64,000 nucleotides of DNA from NCBI RefSeq assembly GCF_026212465.1, contig NC_080050.1, positions 31,677,570 to 31,741,569 of the forward strand. The letters are read 5' to 3'. The stretch comes from Amaranthus tricolor (lineage: Eukaryota > Streptophyta > Magnoliopsida > Caryophyllales > Amaranthaceae). The notes beneath the pieces are model-generated. The model saw nothing but the letters and a program-made list of their open reading frames with translations. It searched no databases and had not been told where the DNA came from. Made by a program: the position numbers and the translations under genes. Shown piece by piece: positions 49,452 through 60,942 of the stretch (its first letter is position 1; each line of letters opens with the position of its first letter).

Positions 49452-49857
49452 GTGATTGTTATTATTATTATTATAAAATTATTATTTTTGTTTTAGTTAT
49501 TATATTTAATTTATTTTTTTAAATATTATTATTATTATTATTATCATCATTATTATTATTATTATTTAAATAACAATAACTTAAAAAATAAATTAATTAA
49601 ACAAAAGAACTTTTATAATTCGAAATTCAAAAAATAAATTGTTGTCATTGTTGTTGTTATTATTATTATTAAATTTTTATTTTTGTTTTAATTATTTAAT
49701 TTAATTTAATTTTCAAAATATTATTATTATTATTAGTATAAATAAGAAATTTTAAATTCAGTGGTAAAATTATAATTTTCTAAAGTTTAAAGACAAATTC
49801 GTAATTTTATTTAAGGGTCGACGATAAAATAAAAAAGTTGGCAAAAAATAAGATTGG
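48975..49857. mobile_element. non-autonomous relative of the 31.8-34.4 kb MULE-like element
   Basis: The left end (tattgttataattcgccacc, then TTTTTATTTTAT) and right end, read inversely (TTTTTTATTTTATCGTCGAC), match the outer repeats of the larger element, including the ACGAATTTG block inside. The interior has AGTCGCACAAAAAGTGCGACT (one base short of that motif's full mirror), then (TTTA)n and (TTA)n. The flanks AATATTATT (48966-48974) and GATATTATT (49858-49866) form a 9-bp target duplication with one mismatch. No coding sequence. It lies about 1.1 kb upstream of the ARF5-B start codon and is absent from unit A. Confidence 0.7.
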
Positions 49858-50697
49858 GATATTATTCTCAAAACAATGCATGTTTTTTACTAATTTATCC
49901 AGTTTCTCACTTCAAAAAAAAAAAAAACAAAACCTTCCTCATTTCTGCTCTTTCCTATTGTATAAGGCTGCAAATAAATCACCATTATCAAAAAAGCTTT
50001 AATTTTCAATTTTCAAACCTTAAAATTAATTATTTTTTTCTTTATAAACCTACCATAGTTGAAACTTGAAAGGTTCATAACTTTATATAATTCTTACATT
50101 TTGGTAGGCAAATTCCATTTTTTAAATATTTTGGTGGGGCAAAAATTTTCAAGTATGAAGAAAATAAGTGGGGAAAAACCCAGAAATGATGGGAATTTTT
50201 TTGTTTTGTTTGGTTTGATCATTGAAAGGTCGATTTCTTTTTGTGGGTACTTAGAATATCGAGAAAAGCTTTAATTTTTACATTAAAATTAAAAAAAGTT
50301 TCACTTTTTATAATTTTTTATCTTTTCCATAAATTTTCATAATTTCCCAGGAAAAACTGTGCAAGCTCACGCTTTGATACGCGTGCTTGAATTGATGAAT
50401 GGAGTATGAATAGGGGATAGGCCCCTTTTCTTATGAAATTCTCTTATGAATCTCTTTTCCTTTTCTCCCCTTTTTCCCTCTCCTTTTCAATCTATTGGAT
50501 TATTGTAAAATTGGCCCACTACAAATCACAGTAATTCCTTCTTTTGCAGGTTTTGTTCCTTCATTTTGGATGTTTTTATATCTATTTTGTCTGATTAAAT
50601 TTGCTACCATATAAAAATTAGAAAGAAAATTGTCTTTTTTTTTTTGGGTTTTTAAGAGGGGGAGTAGTGCTAGATTCTCTATTGACAAGGAGGGTTG

Positions 50698-50897
50698 ATG
50701 GAATTTGTTATGAACAAGTATTGGAATATATTTATGAACTGCTTATTTCTGATCATAAATTGAAAGTTCAGTTTTTTTTGGGAAATGGGTACTTTTCTTC
50801 TATTTTTTTGCTTTGTATGGAGGAAAAATTGAAGGGTTTTGCTCATTTTGTATTGTGGGGTTGTATTATGGTGTTTTGAGTTTTCATGGTGGTTTAG
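50698..50897 (+). promoter_or_regulatory. upstream ORFs in the leader of ARF5 copy B
   Basis: Equivalent to 38870-39068. The ORFs 50698-50763, 50785-50832, 50817-50879 and 50886-50897 are in the same order. A one-base difference in a T run between the first two does not disturb any of them. The main ATG is at 50937. Confidence 0.6.
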
Positions 50898-50936
50898 AGA
50901 GAGAAAAAGGGGAGGAGAGAGAAAGTTAGAACTCTA

Positions 50937-53900
50937 ATGGCTTCTTCTGTAGTCGTAGTAGAACAGAAGGCTAAACCAGGAGGAGTAGTAGTAGGAAGTA
51001 ATGTAGGGCCATCTTCATCAACTTTGCTTGAAGAAATGAAGGTATTGAAGGAAATGCAAGACCATTCTGGTTAGTTCTGTCTCTTTTATTATATCCTTCT
51101 TCATTTCACAGAAATTTTTGCATGTATTGTTTTGATTCGAGGGTAAGCTAGTGAATATAACATATTCTGAGGTTTTTGATTAAGTTGAGTTTAAATGTCA
51201 ACCATCCCTCTAAGAGTCACTAGGGTGATAAAATATACTAAGTGTAGTTGTGCTTCAATCATTATTTTGTTTTGTTTTGTTTTGTTTATGCAAGTATGAT
51301 TACATTTTTCTTCAATGAAGTGAATGTTTATTTCTTGGACTAGTTTTTACTTGTAGTAGAAGTATGTCAAATATGATAGTAATGCAGTTTGATTTGTTTG
51401 TTTTATTGGTGGAGTGAATTAAAGTTTGATTAACTTGAAATAACCTTTTTCATTGAAAATAAGAGCATTTGGAAAATTTAATGTTCATATGTTCTAATTT
51501 TACTTTTATTACACTGTTAAAGAAGCTCTGAAATGGTAGATTGACTTTATGAATCAACTTTTCAACTTTACTTTGTTAATTAAATGAAGTCCCATTTAGT
51601 TGTTGATGAAGTTTAGATGTCATTTTCATAGTATGAAAATCTTATCTTTTAAACATGTATTTTTCTTCGTTTATTTCATTAACGCTAATACGACTTTTCA
51701 AGCGTTAATGGTTGGGAATGTTGGAATAAATTTAGTGAAAAATGATTAGCGTATGATAAGAATCATATAAACCTTGTTAAGTAATTTACTCCCCTAAATG
51801 ACAAACATGGTGGTCGAAAGCTTTCTCTTTCGGTCCCACGTGGCAAAGTTTTCGATTTTCACTTGTACATGAAGAATTATTTTCATCTTCCACTTGTTTG
51901 TCAAAGATTTTCCAACCTTACTGATAGAGGTGTTCGTTCGGGTCACCGGATCTATTTTGGACCACATGTTGGATCGTTCAAAATCGGGTTTTGAGTACAC
52001 ACTGATTTTTACATAAATTTTAAATTTATTTTGAAGTCAGGTCAAGTCGGGTTCTGTTACAAGGTCGGGTAAATATTTGGTCATCAAATCTGTTTTGAAC
52101 GCCTCTATTTACCAAACAAAAATTTTCAATACCATTGACATCATTTAGTACTAATAATCAAATTAGGGTTTGATTTATCAGCTAGTCTCTTTGAGAGACA
52201 TATCTCAAGTCCAGTCCATTAAACATTAATACCTACTTACCCGTATTCTTAATGTCTACTTACATTATCCTTAATGCTTACTTTCCACATCCTTAATGCC
52301 TACTTTTAATATCTTAAATGTCTACTTACATTATTTTTAATGCCTACTTACAATATTTTGAAAATATATAATGGGCCGGCCCAGTTAGAGATGGTCTCTT
52401 AAAGAGACCGTCTCTCACAAGAATTTGTGTTGATTTATTTGTAAGAGAATTGATTTGGGTTTGTTTGCAGGAACCAGGAAAGCTTTAAACTCGGAGCTAT
52501 GGCATGCCTGTGCTGGTCCTCTAGTATCTTTACCTCAAGTAGGAAGTCTTGTGTATTACTTCCCACAAGGCCATATTGAGCAGGTCTGAACTATGAAACA
52601 GATTTATTGTTTTATTTGTGCTCATCCCTTTTTTCATGATATTAGGCATTTCTCCATTTAGCTATGCATTTCTTGATATTTCATTATTTCTATATTAAGT
52701 AAATTTAGTGAGAAATGGGTGTTTGTACTATGTAGTTGGGATTTCATCATCATCAAATAATCTTCACCAAACTTTTGACATTATGTGACTTGTATTTATG
52801 AATCCTAATACTCCCTTTGTCCCTCTCGTTTTGCACAAGTTGCAAAATGTGTAAAATTTAGTGGGAACAGAAATCGAGTTTGAGAATGGGACAAATACAA
52901 GTAGATGATAGAAATGAGCTGTTAAAATGAAAAGACAATACAAGTTTGTGGATGAGATTAAAAGAAGGAAACTTACTCCATTGACAAAAAAGGAAAGTGA
53001 TTAAAACTTGTCTTTAGATTATGTATCATGGTCTTAATTAAAATTATCTCAAGCATGCGTTTAGCAAAGTACGACCATTTGAACTGATCTATCGGTTTAT
53101 GTAGTCAACTCCAATCTGTTGGGATTATATATGTTTAAAAGAACCCTTTTCCTCAACCACAAATTAACGACTGCATGACTGGCCGTAATCTAGTGTTCTT
53201 CTTATGTCGAGTACTGTATACTCGAGTCGTTAAAGTTTGAGACTGTCATTGCAGGTAGCGATATCCACAAAGCGCCCAGCAACTTCGCAGATCCCTAACT
53301 ATCCGAATCTTCCATCTCAATTGATGTGTCAAGTTCACAATGTCACACTTCATGTATGCGTTTGTCCTCGGATGTATACTTATATACTTAGGTTTTAGCT
53401 ACTGTTGCTTACTGTTTATCTCTCATCTTCATTATTATGTAGGCGGATAAGGAAACCGATGAGATATTTGCTCAAATGAGTCTTCAGCCTATCAAAACTG
53501 TAAGTGCGCGTAAAGCTCACATACATTTTTAGCAAGTCGGATCCTGTTAACAAACGATGCCTCTTCTTCGATTTCAGGAGAAGGATGTTTACCCTATACC
53601 TGATTTTGGCCATAAGACGAGCAAGCACCCAACAGAATTCTTTTGCAAAACGTTGACAGCGAGTGATACAAGTACTCATGGAGGTTTCTCTGTGCCTCGT
53701 CGAGCAGCAGAAAAACTCTTTCCTCCTTTGGTAAGGCTTATTCTTTTTACGTCTAAGATCGTTCGGGAGTAGACAAGTCGAAATTCGAGACTTGTACATC
53801 ATCAGGGTTATTGTATTTTATATCTGAAATGCAAAGTTTACAGGATTACACCATGCAACCTCCATTCCAAGAGCTTGTTGTTAAGGACTTGCATGATAAT

Positions 53901-56900
53901 ACATGGACATTCCGCCATATCTATCGTGGTTCGTGTTCTTTCCCTTTTGCCCTCGTATTTTAAGTGTCAAATTGGTGAAAAGTATTGATATTGAAAGTGC
54001 TGTTAGCTAATACTCCTTCCTTGCCTTTCAATTTGCTACACAACATCCCAAAATTTCTTGCTTCGATCCGTGTCATCTAGCAAACTCACAGGGACAAAGG
54101 AGTGATAATTAATGCATTTTTTCCCCATGCAGGGCAGCCCAAAAGACACCTTCTAACTACGGGTTGGAGTGTTTTTGTTGGCTCAAAGAGACTCCGTGCA
54201 GGTGATGCAGTTCTGTTTATTAGGTGAGACTCAGACAACTTCATTGTCTATATTACTTGAATGCTTTAATCATATTTTACCTCCATTCTGAAATAATTGC
54301 AACTGATTGTGTATATTAAGTGAAAAATTGTTACTATCAGTTGCAAGTATAATCGATCGGATCGAGGAAGTACTAGATAATTATTAGTTCAAACTCGCAA
54401 AAGTCTTCAATTTCAAGACAATTTGCATTGAGTCATCTTGTTGAGTTACATTGGCCATAAACTGTCAACAACTAATGCACCTTTGTCCTAAAGTAGCTGT
54501 GCGGCTGTGCTAAAACACATATACTTTTGGCTGTAGTGTATTCTTCGCACGCCTTTATCTTTTTGCATAACCCACTTTCTTTTTTATTTTTGCTCCTACA
54601 AGAGACGAGAAGGGTCACTTGATGATCGGTGTGAGGCGTGCAAATCGTGAGACAACAACCCTTCCATCGTCTGTCTTATCTGCTGACAGTATGCACATTG
54701 GCGTCCTTGCTGCTGCAGCACATGCTGCTGCCAACCGAACTCCATTCACAGTTTTCTACAACCCTCGGTAGATGTGACATTTTATATCTCAAATGTTCGT
54801 TCTTAAAAGTTTTTCCCGTAAAGAAAATTGGAATTAAAAGTTTACTGTTTCTTGTATGCTTTGATGTTTGTAGGGCATGTCCGACTGAATTTGTAATTCC
54901 TGCTAGTAAATTTCGGAAGGCAATATATGGAACACCGGTTTCTGCAGGGATGAGGTTCGGTATGATGTTCGAGACAGAGGAATCCGGTAAAAGAAGGTAG
55001 ATGCATTGTCGATTTGTCGTTGCTACATGCTAATCATAAAACAAAAAACCATTAAACAAAGTGATTAATCTCGAAATAACATAATTCTTTGCTTACTGTA
55101 TTCACTATTTTTCCAGATATATGGGAACAATAGTTAGCATAAGTGACTTGGATCCGTTGAGATGGCCTGGATCAAAATGGCGCAATATGCAGGTATATTT
55201 GATTTTCTTGGCTCTAACCCTTGATTGAAGCCATCCGTTATTTATTATACTGCTCGAAGCAATCTCCTGTCTGTCCGATGCCTAATGTATGTGTATTTTA
55301 TATTCTGCCACGGACAGGTTGAATGGGACGAACCTGGGTGTGGTGTTAAGCAAAGCAGGGTGAATGCATGGGAAATCGAGACTCCTGAAAGTCTCTTCCT
55401 GTTTCCTTCTTTGACTTCGGGTTTTAAAAGACCCTTTCATCCTGGATTCTTCGGTGAGTTGATTACGTCTTCCCGTGGCCATAGCACTGAAGTATATCTC
55501 ACCGACGGATAAACATCATAGTTTTTTGCAATTTTTACAGGAGAATTTGATTGGGGAAATCCGTTAAAGAGGCCGTTCATTCAGTTCCCAGCAGATATTG
55601 CTGCTGCAAATCTCTCGTATGCAACACTTCCAAATGTTTGGTCGGAACAGTTGGTTAAGGCGTTTATACGGCCAGAAAGTATGAGCTATCCTTCGATGCT
55701 TCCCTCGTATATACCACTGCCCGTACAACATGAAACAAAGACAAATGTTGAGTCGGGAACACAACAAAAACCACACCTAGTTTCCTCGCAGAGTATTTCG
55801 GTTCAAAATTATGCTTCACAGCGTGTTATACAACAACATTTAGGAAATGTATCACTAGAAGAGCAAACTAACAAGACAAACCAGTCCCCAGTCGACGCCG
55901 ATAAAACAAAGTCAGAACCTCTTTGTGGGCCTAGTAATCTAAACCAGGGTGCTTCGGGAGGTCACGTCAACGAGGAGAAAGAGACGAGCAATTCTTCAAA
56001 TCCTCCCGCCCAACAGACCATTTACGCAGAACATAACAATCAGAAACTGATGCAACCACCAGCTATGCCGTCTGTATTTAACTCTGCACTAACCGATGTT
56101 TCGCCATCTGATCTTTCCAGTCTAAACAGTTTGTTTCCTTACCTGGATGCGCCCGATTGGCTACCGTGTCCTTCAACAACTATTCCAGAAGTAATTGACC
56201 CTTCATTGCCTCCACTTGGTCAAGACTTGTGGGATCAAAATCAAAGCCTGAAGTATCCAACACAATCGGATCGATTTGGTTCGTACTCCCAACTGTCTGA
56301 TGAAACCAATAATCAGAGCGAGATATATAGCTGCATTGACATAGACATCGGAAATGGTGGTAATACAATGGTTAATCCATCTATTTCAAATGACGTGCTG
56401 AATAAATTGTGCCCGTCTAAGGAGGCCAGCTTGCAATATTCCTCTGATTGTTTAGTGGGCAACTTCAGTTCGAGCCAAGATTTTCAGTCTCAAATAACCT
56501 CAGCTAGCCTAGCTGATTCGCAGGCGTTTTTACACGATTTTCCTGATAACAATTCTGGTGGAACGTCTTCTAGCAACGTGGATTTCGATGAGAGTAGTCT
56601 TTTGCAAAACTCGTGGCAACAAGTGGTGCCTCCGATGCGTACATATACTAAGGTTTGTACTAAATTAGGGAAAGAGTTGGAATGGAAAATTGCTTGTTAA
56701 ATATTTTCTGTAACATCTTGCTGAATCGCTTATTCGACTGTGGTTTCTATCGATAGGTGCAAAAAGCAGGATCAGTAGGGAGATCAATCGACGTAACAAG
56801 CTTCAAGGACTATGATGAGCTGCGCGCTGCTATTGAACGCATGTTCGGACTAGAGGGTCTGCTCAATGATCCTAGGGGATCAGCATGGAAGCTAGTTTAC

Positions 56901-57601
56901 GTAGACTTCGAGAATGATGTATTATTGGTTGGAGATGATCCGTGGGAGTAAGTCTATCTCTTCAACGCTTTTTTCCTAGAACACACTAAATTTACGCTAC
57001 ATGTAACTCCATGCTAGCAATAGAATACTTCTTTCAAAATTTAACAAATGAACAAACGATCAAATCTACATGAATACCCGAGTTATTTGGTTAAAAACCC
57101 TATGAGTATTGAATTGTGTAACATAAAAAAGAACAAAAATTGAGTTGGCTCAACCCACATGCAGAGGTGAATGTCTGGTCTGTCCTACACTAGTATCCTA
57201 TGAATTTTCTCTATGCAAACGATCAAATCTACGTGAATCAGACCCAGGTTATTTGATTAAAAACCCTATTAGTATTGAATTGCGTAATATATAACAAAGA
57301 AGAACGACAATCGAGTTGGCTCAACCCACATGCATAAATGAGTGTCCGGCCCATCCCACACTAGTATCCTAGATTCCGCCCTATACTAGTATTCTAGAAT
57401 CCCTGTATAGTAAATAACTGAGTATTTTTATATGCACTACGTACTGATAAGTCGGGATTTTGTTATGATTCGAGCAGGGAGTTTGTGAGTTGTGTACGAT
57501 GCATACGTATATTATCACCTGCAGAAGTTCAGCAGATGAGTGAAGAAGGAATGCAGCTTCTCAACAGCAATGCAATTCCAGGGATGAGCAATACCACTTA
57601 A
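50937..57601 (+). CDS. ARF5: auxin response factor 5 (MONOPTEROS), copy B
   Basis: Second complete ARF5 gene, same orientation. Its exons are 50937-51069, 52471-52583, 53255-53353, 53443-53499, 53578-53730, 53844-53928, 54133-54223, 54603-54767, 54874-54996, 55117-55192, 55318-55453, 55541-56652, 56757-56947 and 57478-57601. Every exon length equals that in copy A, giving 885 residues. The same B3, ARF-middle, Gln/Ser-rich and PB1 regions are present. Substitutions are mild in the DNA-binding part: SRKP to TRKA, QPVKA to QPIKT, FGHN to FGHK, GTPI to GTPV, MMLE to MMFE, GCGD to GCGV. They are more frequent in the first half of exon 12, for example HINEQDIGN versus RVIQQHLGN. The PB1 exons are almost identical. 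Intron 1 is twice as long as in A owing to two MITEs. Nothing indicates a pseudogene. Confidence 0.95.
51925..52107. mobile_element. hAT-like MITE in intron 1 of ARF5-B
   Basis: It begins TAGAGGTGTTCGTTCGGGTC and ends GAACGCCTCTA. It is closely related to 15266-15450 and absent from intron 1 of copy A, where the site reads aaccttactaaaaaa. The flanking 8-mers cttactga and tttaccaa share 5 of 8 bases. Confidence 0.8.
52179..52429. mobile_element. MITE in intron 1 of ARF5-B with 9-bp target duplication
   Basis: Flanked on both sides by TTGATTTAT (52170-52178 and 52430-52438), which occurs once as ttgattta in copy A (39896-39903). The left end carries AGTCTCTTTGAGAGACATAT; the right, inversely, GGTCTCTTTAAGAGACCATC. 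The middle is a degenerate tandem repeat of the type AATGCCTACTTACA. The 8-9 bp duplication points to a hAT or Mutator-type origin. It ends about 41 bp before exon 2. Confidence 0.85.
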
Positions 57602-57951
57602 GATATTAGAAATTAGTGCTTTGTTTTGCTAACCTTATTCTGACTTTTATGTAATGTAATGTAATTCAAATGTTTGAATGTATGGCATCATGTCTTAAAC
57701 AAAAGGGGAAAGTGACAATTTTGTACCATAAGCTTAATTCTATCCATCACCAATTACTCAGAGTGTTGTTTAATTCTGCAATTTCCATTCATTATATTTT
57801 GAAAATTAATCTTCTAGTATGACCTAATAATAATATTTGAACTTTTATAAGATTGTCTCATCATGAAATAGATTTATGTAATTAGTTTATTTCCGAAACC
57901 ATTCAATTTAATATTATAAGTCATCAATTTATCATGCCAAATGTATATAGG

Positions 57952-59594
57952 TCAGTCTAATAATTTCAATATAAAACTGTCTCCCCTTCTATTAACTTTG
58001 ACAATGTTTCCTTGCAAAATGATTAATTGTTTTCCTTTTGAGTTTTATTGCGCAAATTAGAGTGAAAGTTATTTGGATATATTCACTCGGTCTTTATGAA
58101 CATGTTGTGAAAGGAACTACTTTTTTTAACGGCAAATTCATAAAGACCGAAGTTGTGTAGTGTAATAGTTGAGTACTATATTTGTTTTAGCTTTTGCCTT
58201 AATGGGTATTGAATATTCCCTTAATGGAGTATAATTTTTGCTTGTCTATCACATATTTCTTACATTAACTTGTTTGCTTGTCTTATACTCCCATTAAAAT
58301 CAAATATTTTTTTTAAAAGAAAAAACAAAATAAAAATGTTGCAATTAAAAAGGAAAAATAAGTTAAATGTAATAAACAAGGGGAAAAAAAAGCTTTATTG
58401 GTCGTAGTAGTGTAGACAATACTGAGGACACCAATTGGATAATTTAATAATTGATTACTTAAACAAAAGGTTTGATAAGGAGAACTCTAGATTTTGCTTA
58501 GATAAGAGATTATATTAAGGTGTCCAAACAATTTATTTACCACCGAAAATTTAATATTGATATTATGTTTTTACTAGCACACGTTTTACTATTGCAACAA
58601 AATACTTGAGAATATATCTCGTTTATCTCAAAATAAGGCTACATAGGATGTAAGCATTACAACGATTGCGTTTTGAAGATTTTCAAAAACTAAACTGATA
58701 TGTTCTCATATTGTAATGATTTATAAAAATTACATATCTTAAGCTTTTAGACGATATTTGATCCTAACCGTATTCGCATGTATTCGTAACCCTTTGCAAC
58801 CGATACCCTAATTTTGCACTCTCGAACCGCAGAATTCTTTGGCTGTATTCTCTTTTACAGGTATGGGTTGCTGCCTTCCTTCCTTTCTAGACCTTTATCA
58901 TAGTTTTCTATGAGCGGAATATACTGAGTATGATGATGACGATGACCCTATTTTTGCACTATGGTCTGGGGTAAGATTGTGATATATAGTTTGCTGTCCT
59001 GAGTCTGATTTTGATGGTCAAAACTTTCAGCACAATCGACAGGTTATAACTCATCAGTCATCAAAATACTGGGTACAGCCGTGGAATTTTGCATCTAATT
59101 CCCACCTATTTACTAAGAGTACATTACTAACTGTAAAGCTATGTTGAAGAAGTATCATTTAAAGGTACTTGCCTGCCATTACCCTTTCCTATAATCAAAG
59201 CAAGATGGGTTTGAGCAAAACAGATGATTTACTATTAGGTTTCGGCTACGACACTCGAAGCCATAGCAATGGATCCGGGTGTTCGTTTCTCATTCCTTGT
59301 CCTTTAGACTCACCCATTCCATGGGGTGTTCAGTTTCACCTATATAGACCGGTGTTCAACACTTAGTGGGTTGTTCGGTTTCTAGTAATAATTACTAAAA
59401 CCCGTGCTTTTCAGTTGGCTGCAGGCCTGCAGCCTGTAATGCATGTCCACACAATCTGATGATTCTTACTCGATAGCAAAGCCTGGTCGAATTATTGTTT
59501 TTTTGATTTAGGGGGTAAGGATATCCCGTAGGTGGGGGATGTAGGAAGTAAGGATCAAACCCGTGTCACAAGGATGAAAAAGAAAGCTTTTAAC
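57952..59594. other. intergenic, with a LINE-3'-end-like repeat
   Basis: No gene recognised. 58833-58945 matches 11671-11784 and ends in GATGATGACGATGA. The short ORF at 59169-59366 has no family resemblance. A CCTATATAGACC TATA-like site occurs near 59339, without a gene behind it in the same direction. Confidence 0.55.
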
Positions 59595-59939
59595 TAGAGG
59601 TGTTCAACAGGCGGGGTCGGGTCAAAATTTAAATGTACCGGGTCGGGTCAAAGCCCGTTTAAATACGACTCTCTTTGACCCGTTTTTTAAAAGTTCATAA
59701 ATTAATTTCTTTTATTATACTTTATGGCCCGTTGGGTTAATTCAACTATATATATATATAATAATATCATATAAAAATATAAAAAAAAATGGTAAAATAT
59801 TTTTTACAACGAATTTTTATAATTATCCGACCCGATCCTTTAGACAAATGTCCGCTAATGACCCGACCCTCTAATGACCCATTAAAATGTGACCCGACCC
59901 TTAACCCGTTAGGTCGACCTGCCCCGTTAAACACCTCTA
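59595..59939. mobile_element. hAT-like MITE, 345 bp
   Basis: It starts TAGAGGTGTTCAACAGG and ends GTTAAACACCTCTA. The flanks CTTTTAAC and CTTTCAAC form an 8-bp target duplication with one mismatch. Internal repeats of GGGTCGGGTCA and its inverse TGACCCGACCC form extended subterminal palindromes. It shares the terminal 10 bp with the 15266 and 51925 elements but has a different interior. Confidence 0.85.
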
Positions 59940-60415
59940 CTTTCAACCATTAGACCAACACATAATTCTTAAAAGCCTAGCCTTTAAATCAAAGTATACG
60001 TAAAGAGGAAAACAGCGAAGATAGAAAATCTAAGCAGAAGACTGGATTTGCGGGATCGTGCTGCTTACCAAGGAATACAGAAAGGCAAAACACAAAAGCT
60101 TGCAACCAAGGGCGTATCTAGACCTGGGCTGACTCATGAAAAATAAAGTAATATGTTAAACTGATGTTTAGTATTTGAATCCAGACGTTCTAGGTGCTTT
60201 GACAAAGGCGTTTCCAGCTAATTACACCATGCCAATGAGAGGTCATATAATATTGGTCCAGGTGATAAATTTTTTTGGATTCACCCGGCAACTATGTAGT
60301 GTTCTTGGCTTCTTGCCATTCTAAAGCAAACAAACATTTTCCATTACCGCAGTGTCATTAAGTGGCTCCCACTCAGGTGGGAATTCGAGTTAGATGTACG
60401 CAACTTTATCTCAGA
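59940..60415. other. intergenic, downstream of the methyltransferase gene
   Basis: No gene recognised. It lies on the 3' side of the minus-strand gene that ends at 60943. Confidence 0.5.
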
Positions 60416-60690
60416 TCTAGAGATGGGTTAGCAACCAAATAAGCATCTTCCGAATGTATAAGCGCAATTACATCCAACACATTAGGAGTAAAATTACATA
60501 AAAGACTTGCCTATCTTAGAATCTCGAGATGGGATAGCAACCAAATTAGCATATGTCGAAGGTATGTACGCAATCACACAAACACATTACGAGTAAACGA
60601 TACAAAAGACTTGTCTATTTCAATTTCTAGAGATGGGTTAGCATCCAAATCAACATCCATCGAGCGTACGAACGCTAAAAGATGCAAAAA
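60416..60690. repeat. about 105-bp degenerate tandem repeat, 2.6 copies
   Basis: Units start at 60416 (TCTAGAGATGGGTTAGCAAC), 60522 (TCTCGAGATGGGATAGCAAC) and 60626 (TCTAGAGATGGGTTAGCATC). Each continues with CAAAT, a 'catcttccgaatgta'-type block, CACATTA and AAAAGACTTG. The array lies 250-530 bp beyond the stop codon of the methyltransferase gene, possibly in or just past its 3' UTR. It has no unique spacers. Confidence 0.8.
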
Positions 60691-60942
60691 AGAGCATCTA
60701 CATTGACTGAAATTCACTAGTTTCTGAGTATACAACCATTTCAACACAGAAATACCTCAAAAGATATATAACCTAATTGCATAACAAATAACATATATCC
60801 TCTTCTATGACCATTGCTAAACATGAGAAACAATAACTAAATTTCATCTTTTCAAGTTTATTAGACACAAATATAAGATATCTTGAAAAAAAAACTAAAA
60901 TTTTTGTGAACCATGCTGAAATTCAGTGGAAATTCTTGGAAA

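Larger units (their letters stand above)
45325..57951 (+). repeat. tandem duplication unit B (downstream ARF5 copy)
   Basis: Counterpart of unit A, expanded to 12.6 kb. Landmarks are collinear: A 36,775 with B 45,325; A 37,540 with B about 46,365; A 37,855-37,915 with B 47,393-47,465; A 37,948 with B about 48,636; A 38,060 with B about 49,880; A 39,108 with B 50,937; A 44,961 with B 57,601. The extra length comes from a Stowaway MITE (45429-45714), added AT-rich DNA around 46,520-47,100, a foldback block (about 47,500-48,636), a MULE relative with flank (about 48,750-49,880), and two intronic MITEs. The 3' end stays essentially identical to A. Confidence 0.9.

Noticed and set aside
53416..53802. 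128-codon minus-strand ORF
   Set aside because: It runs antisense through exons 4-5 of ARF5-B; the plus-strand exons with correct splice sites explain the openness.
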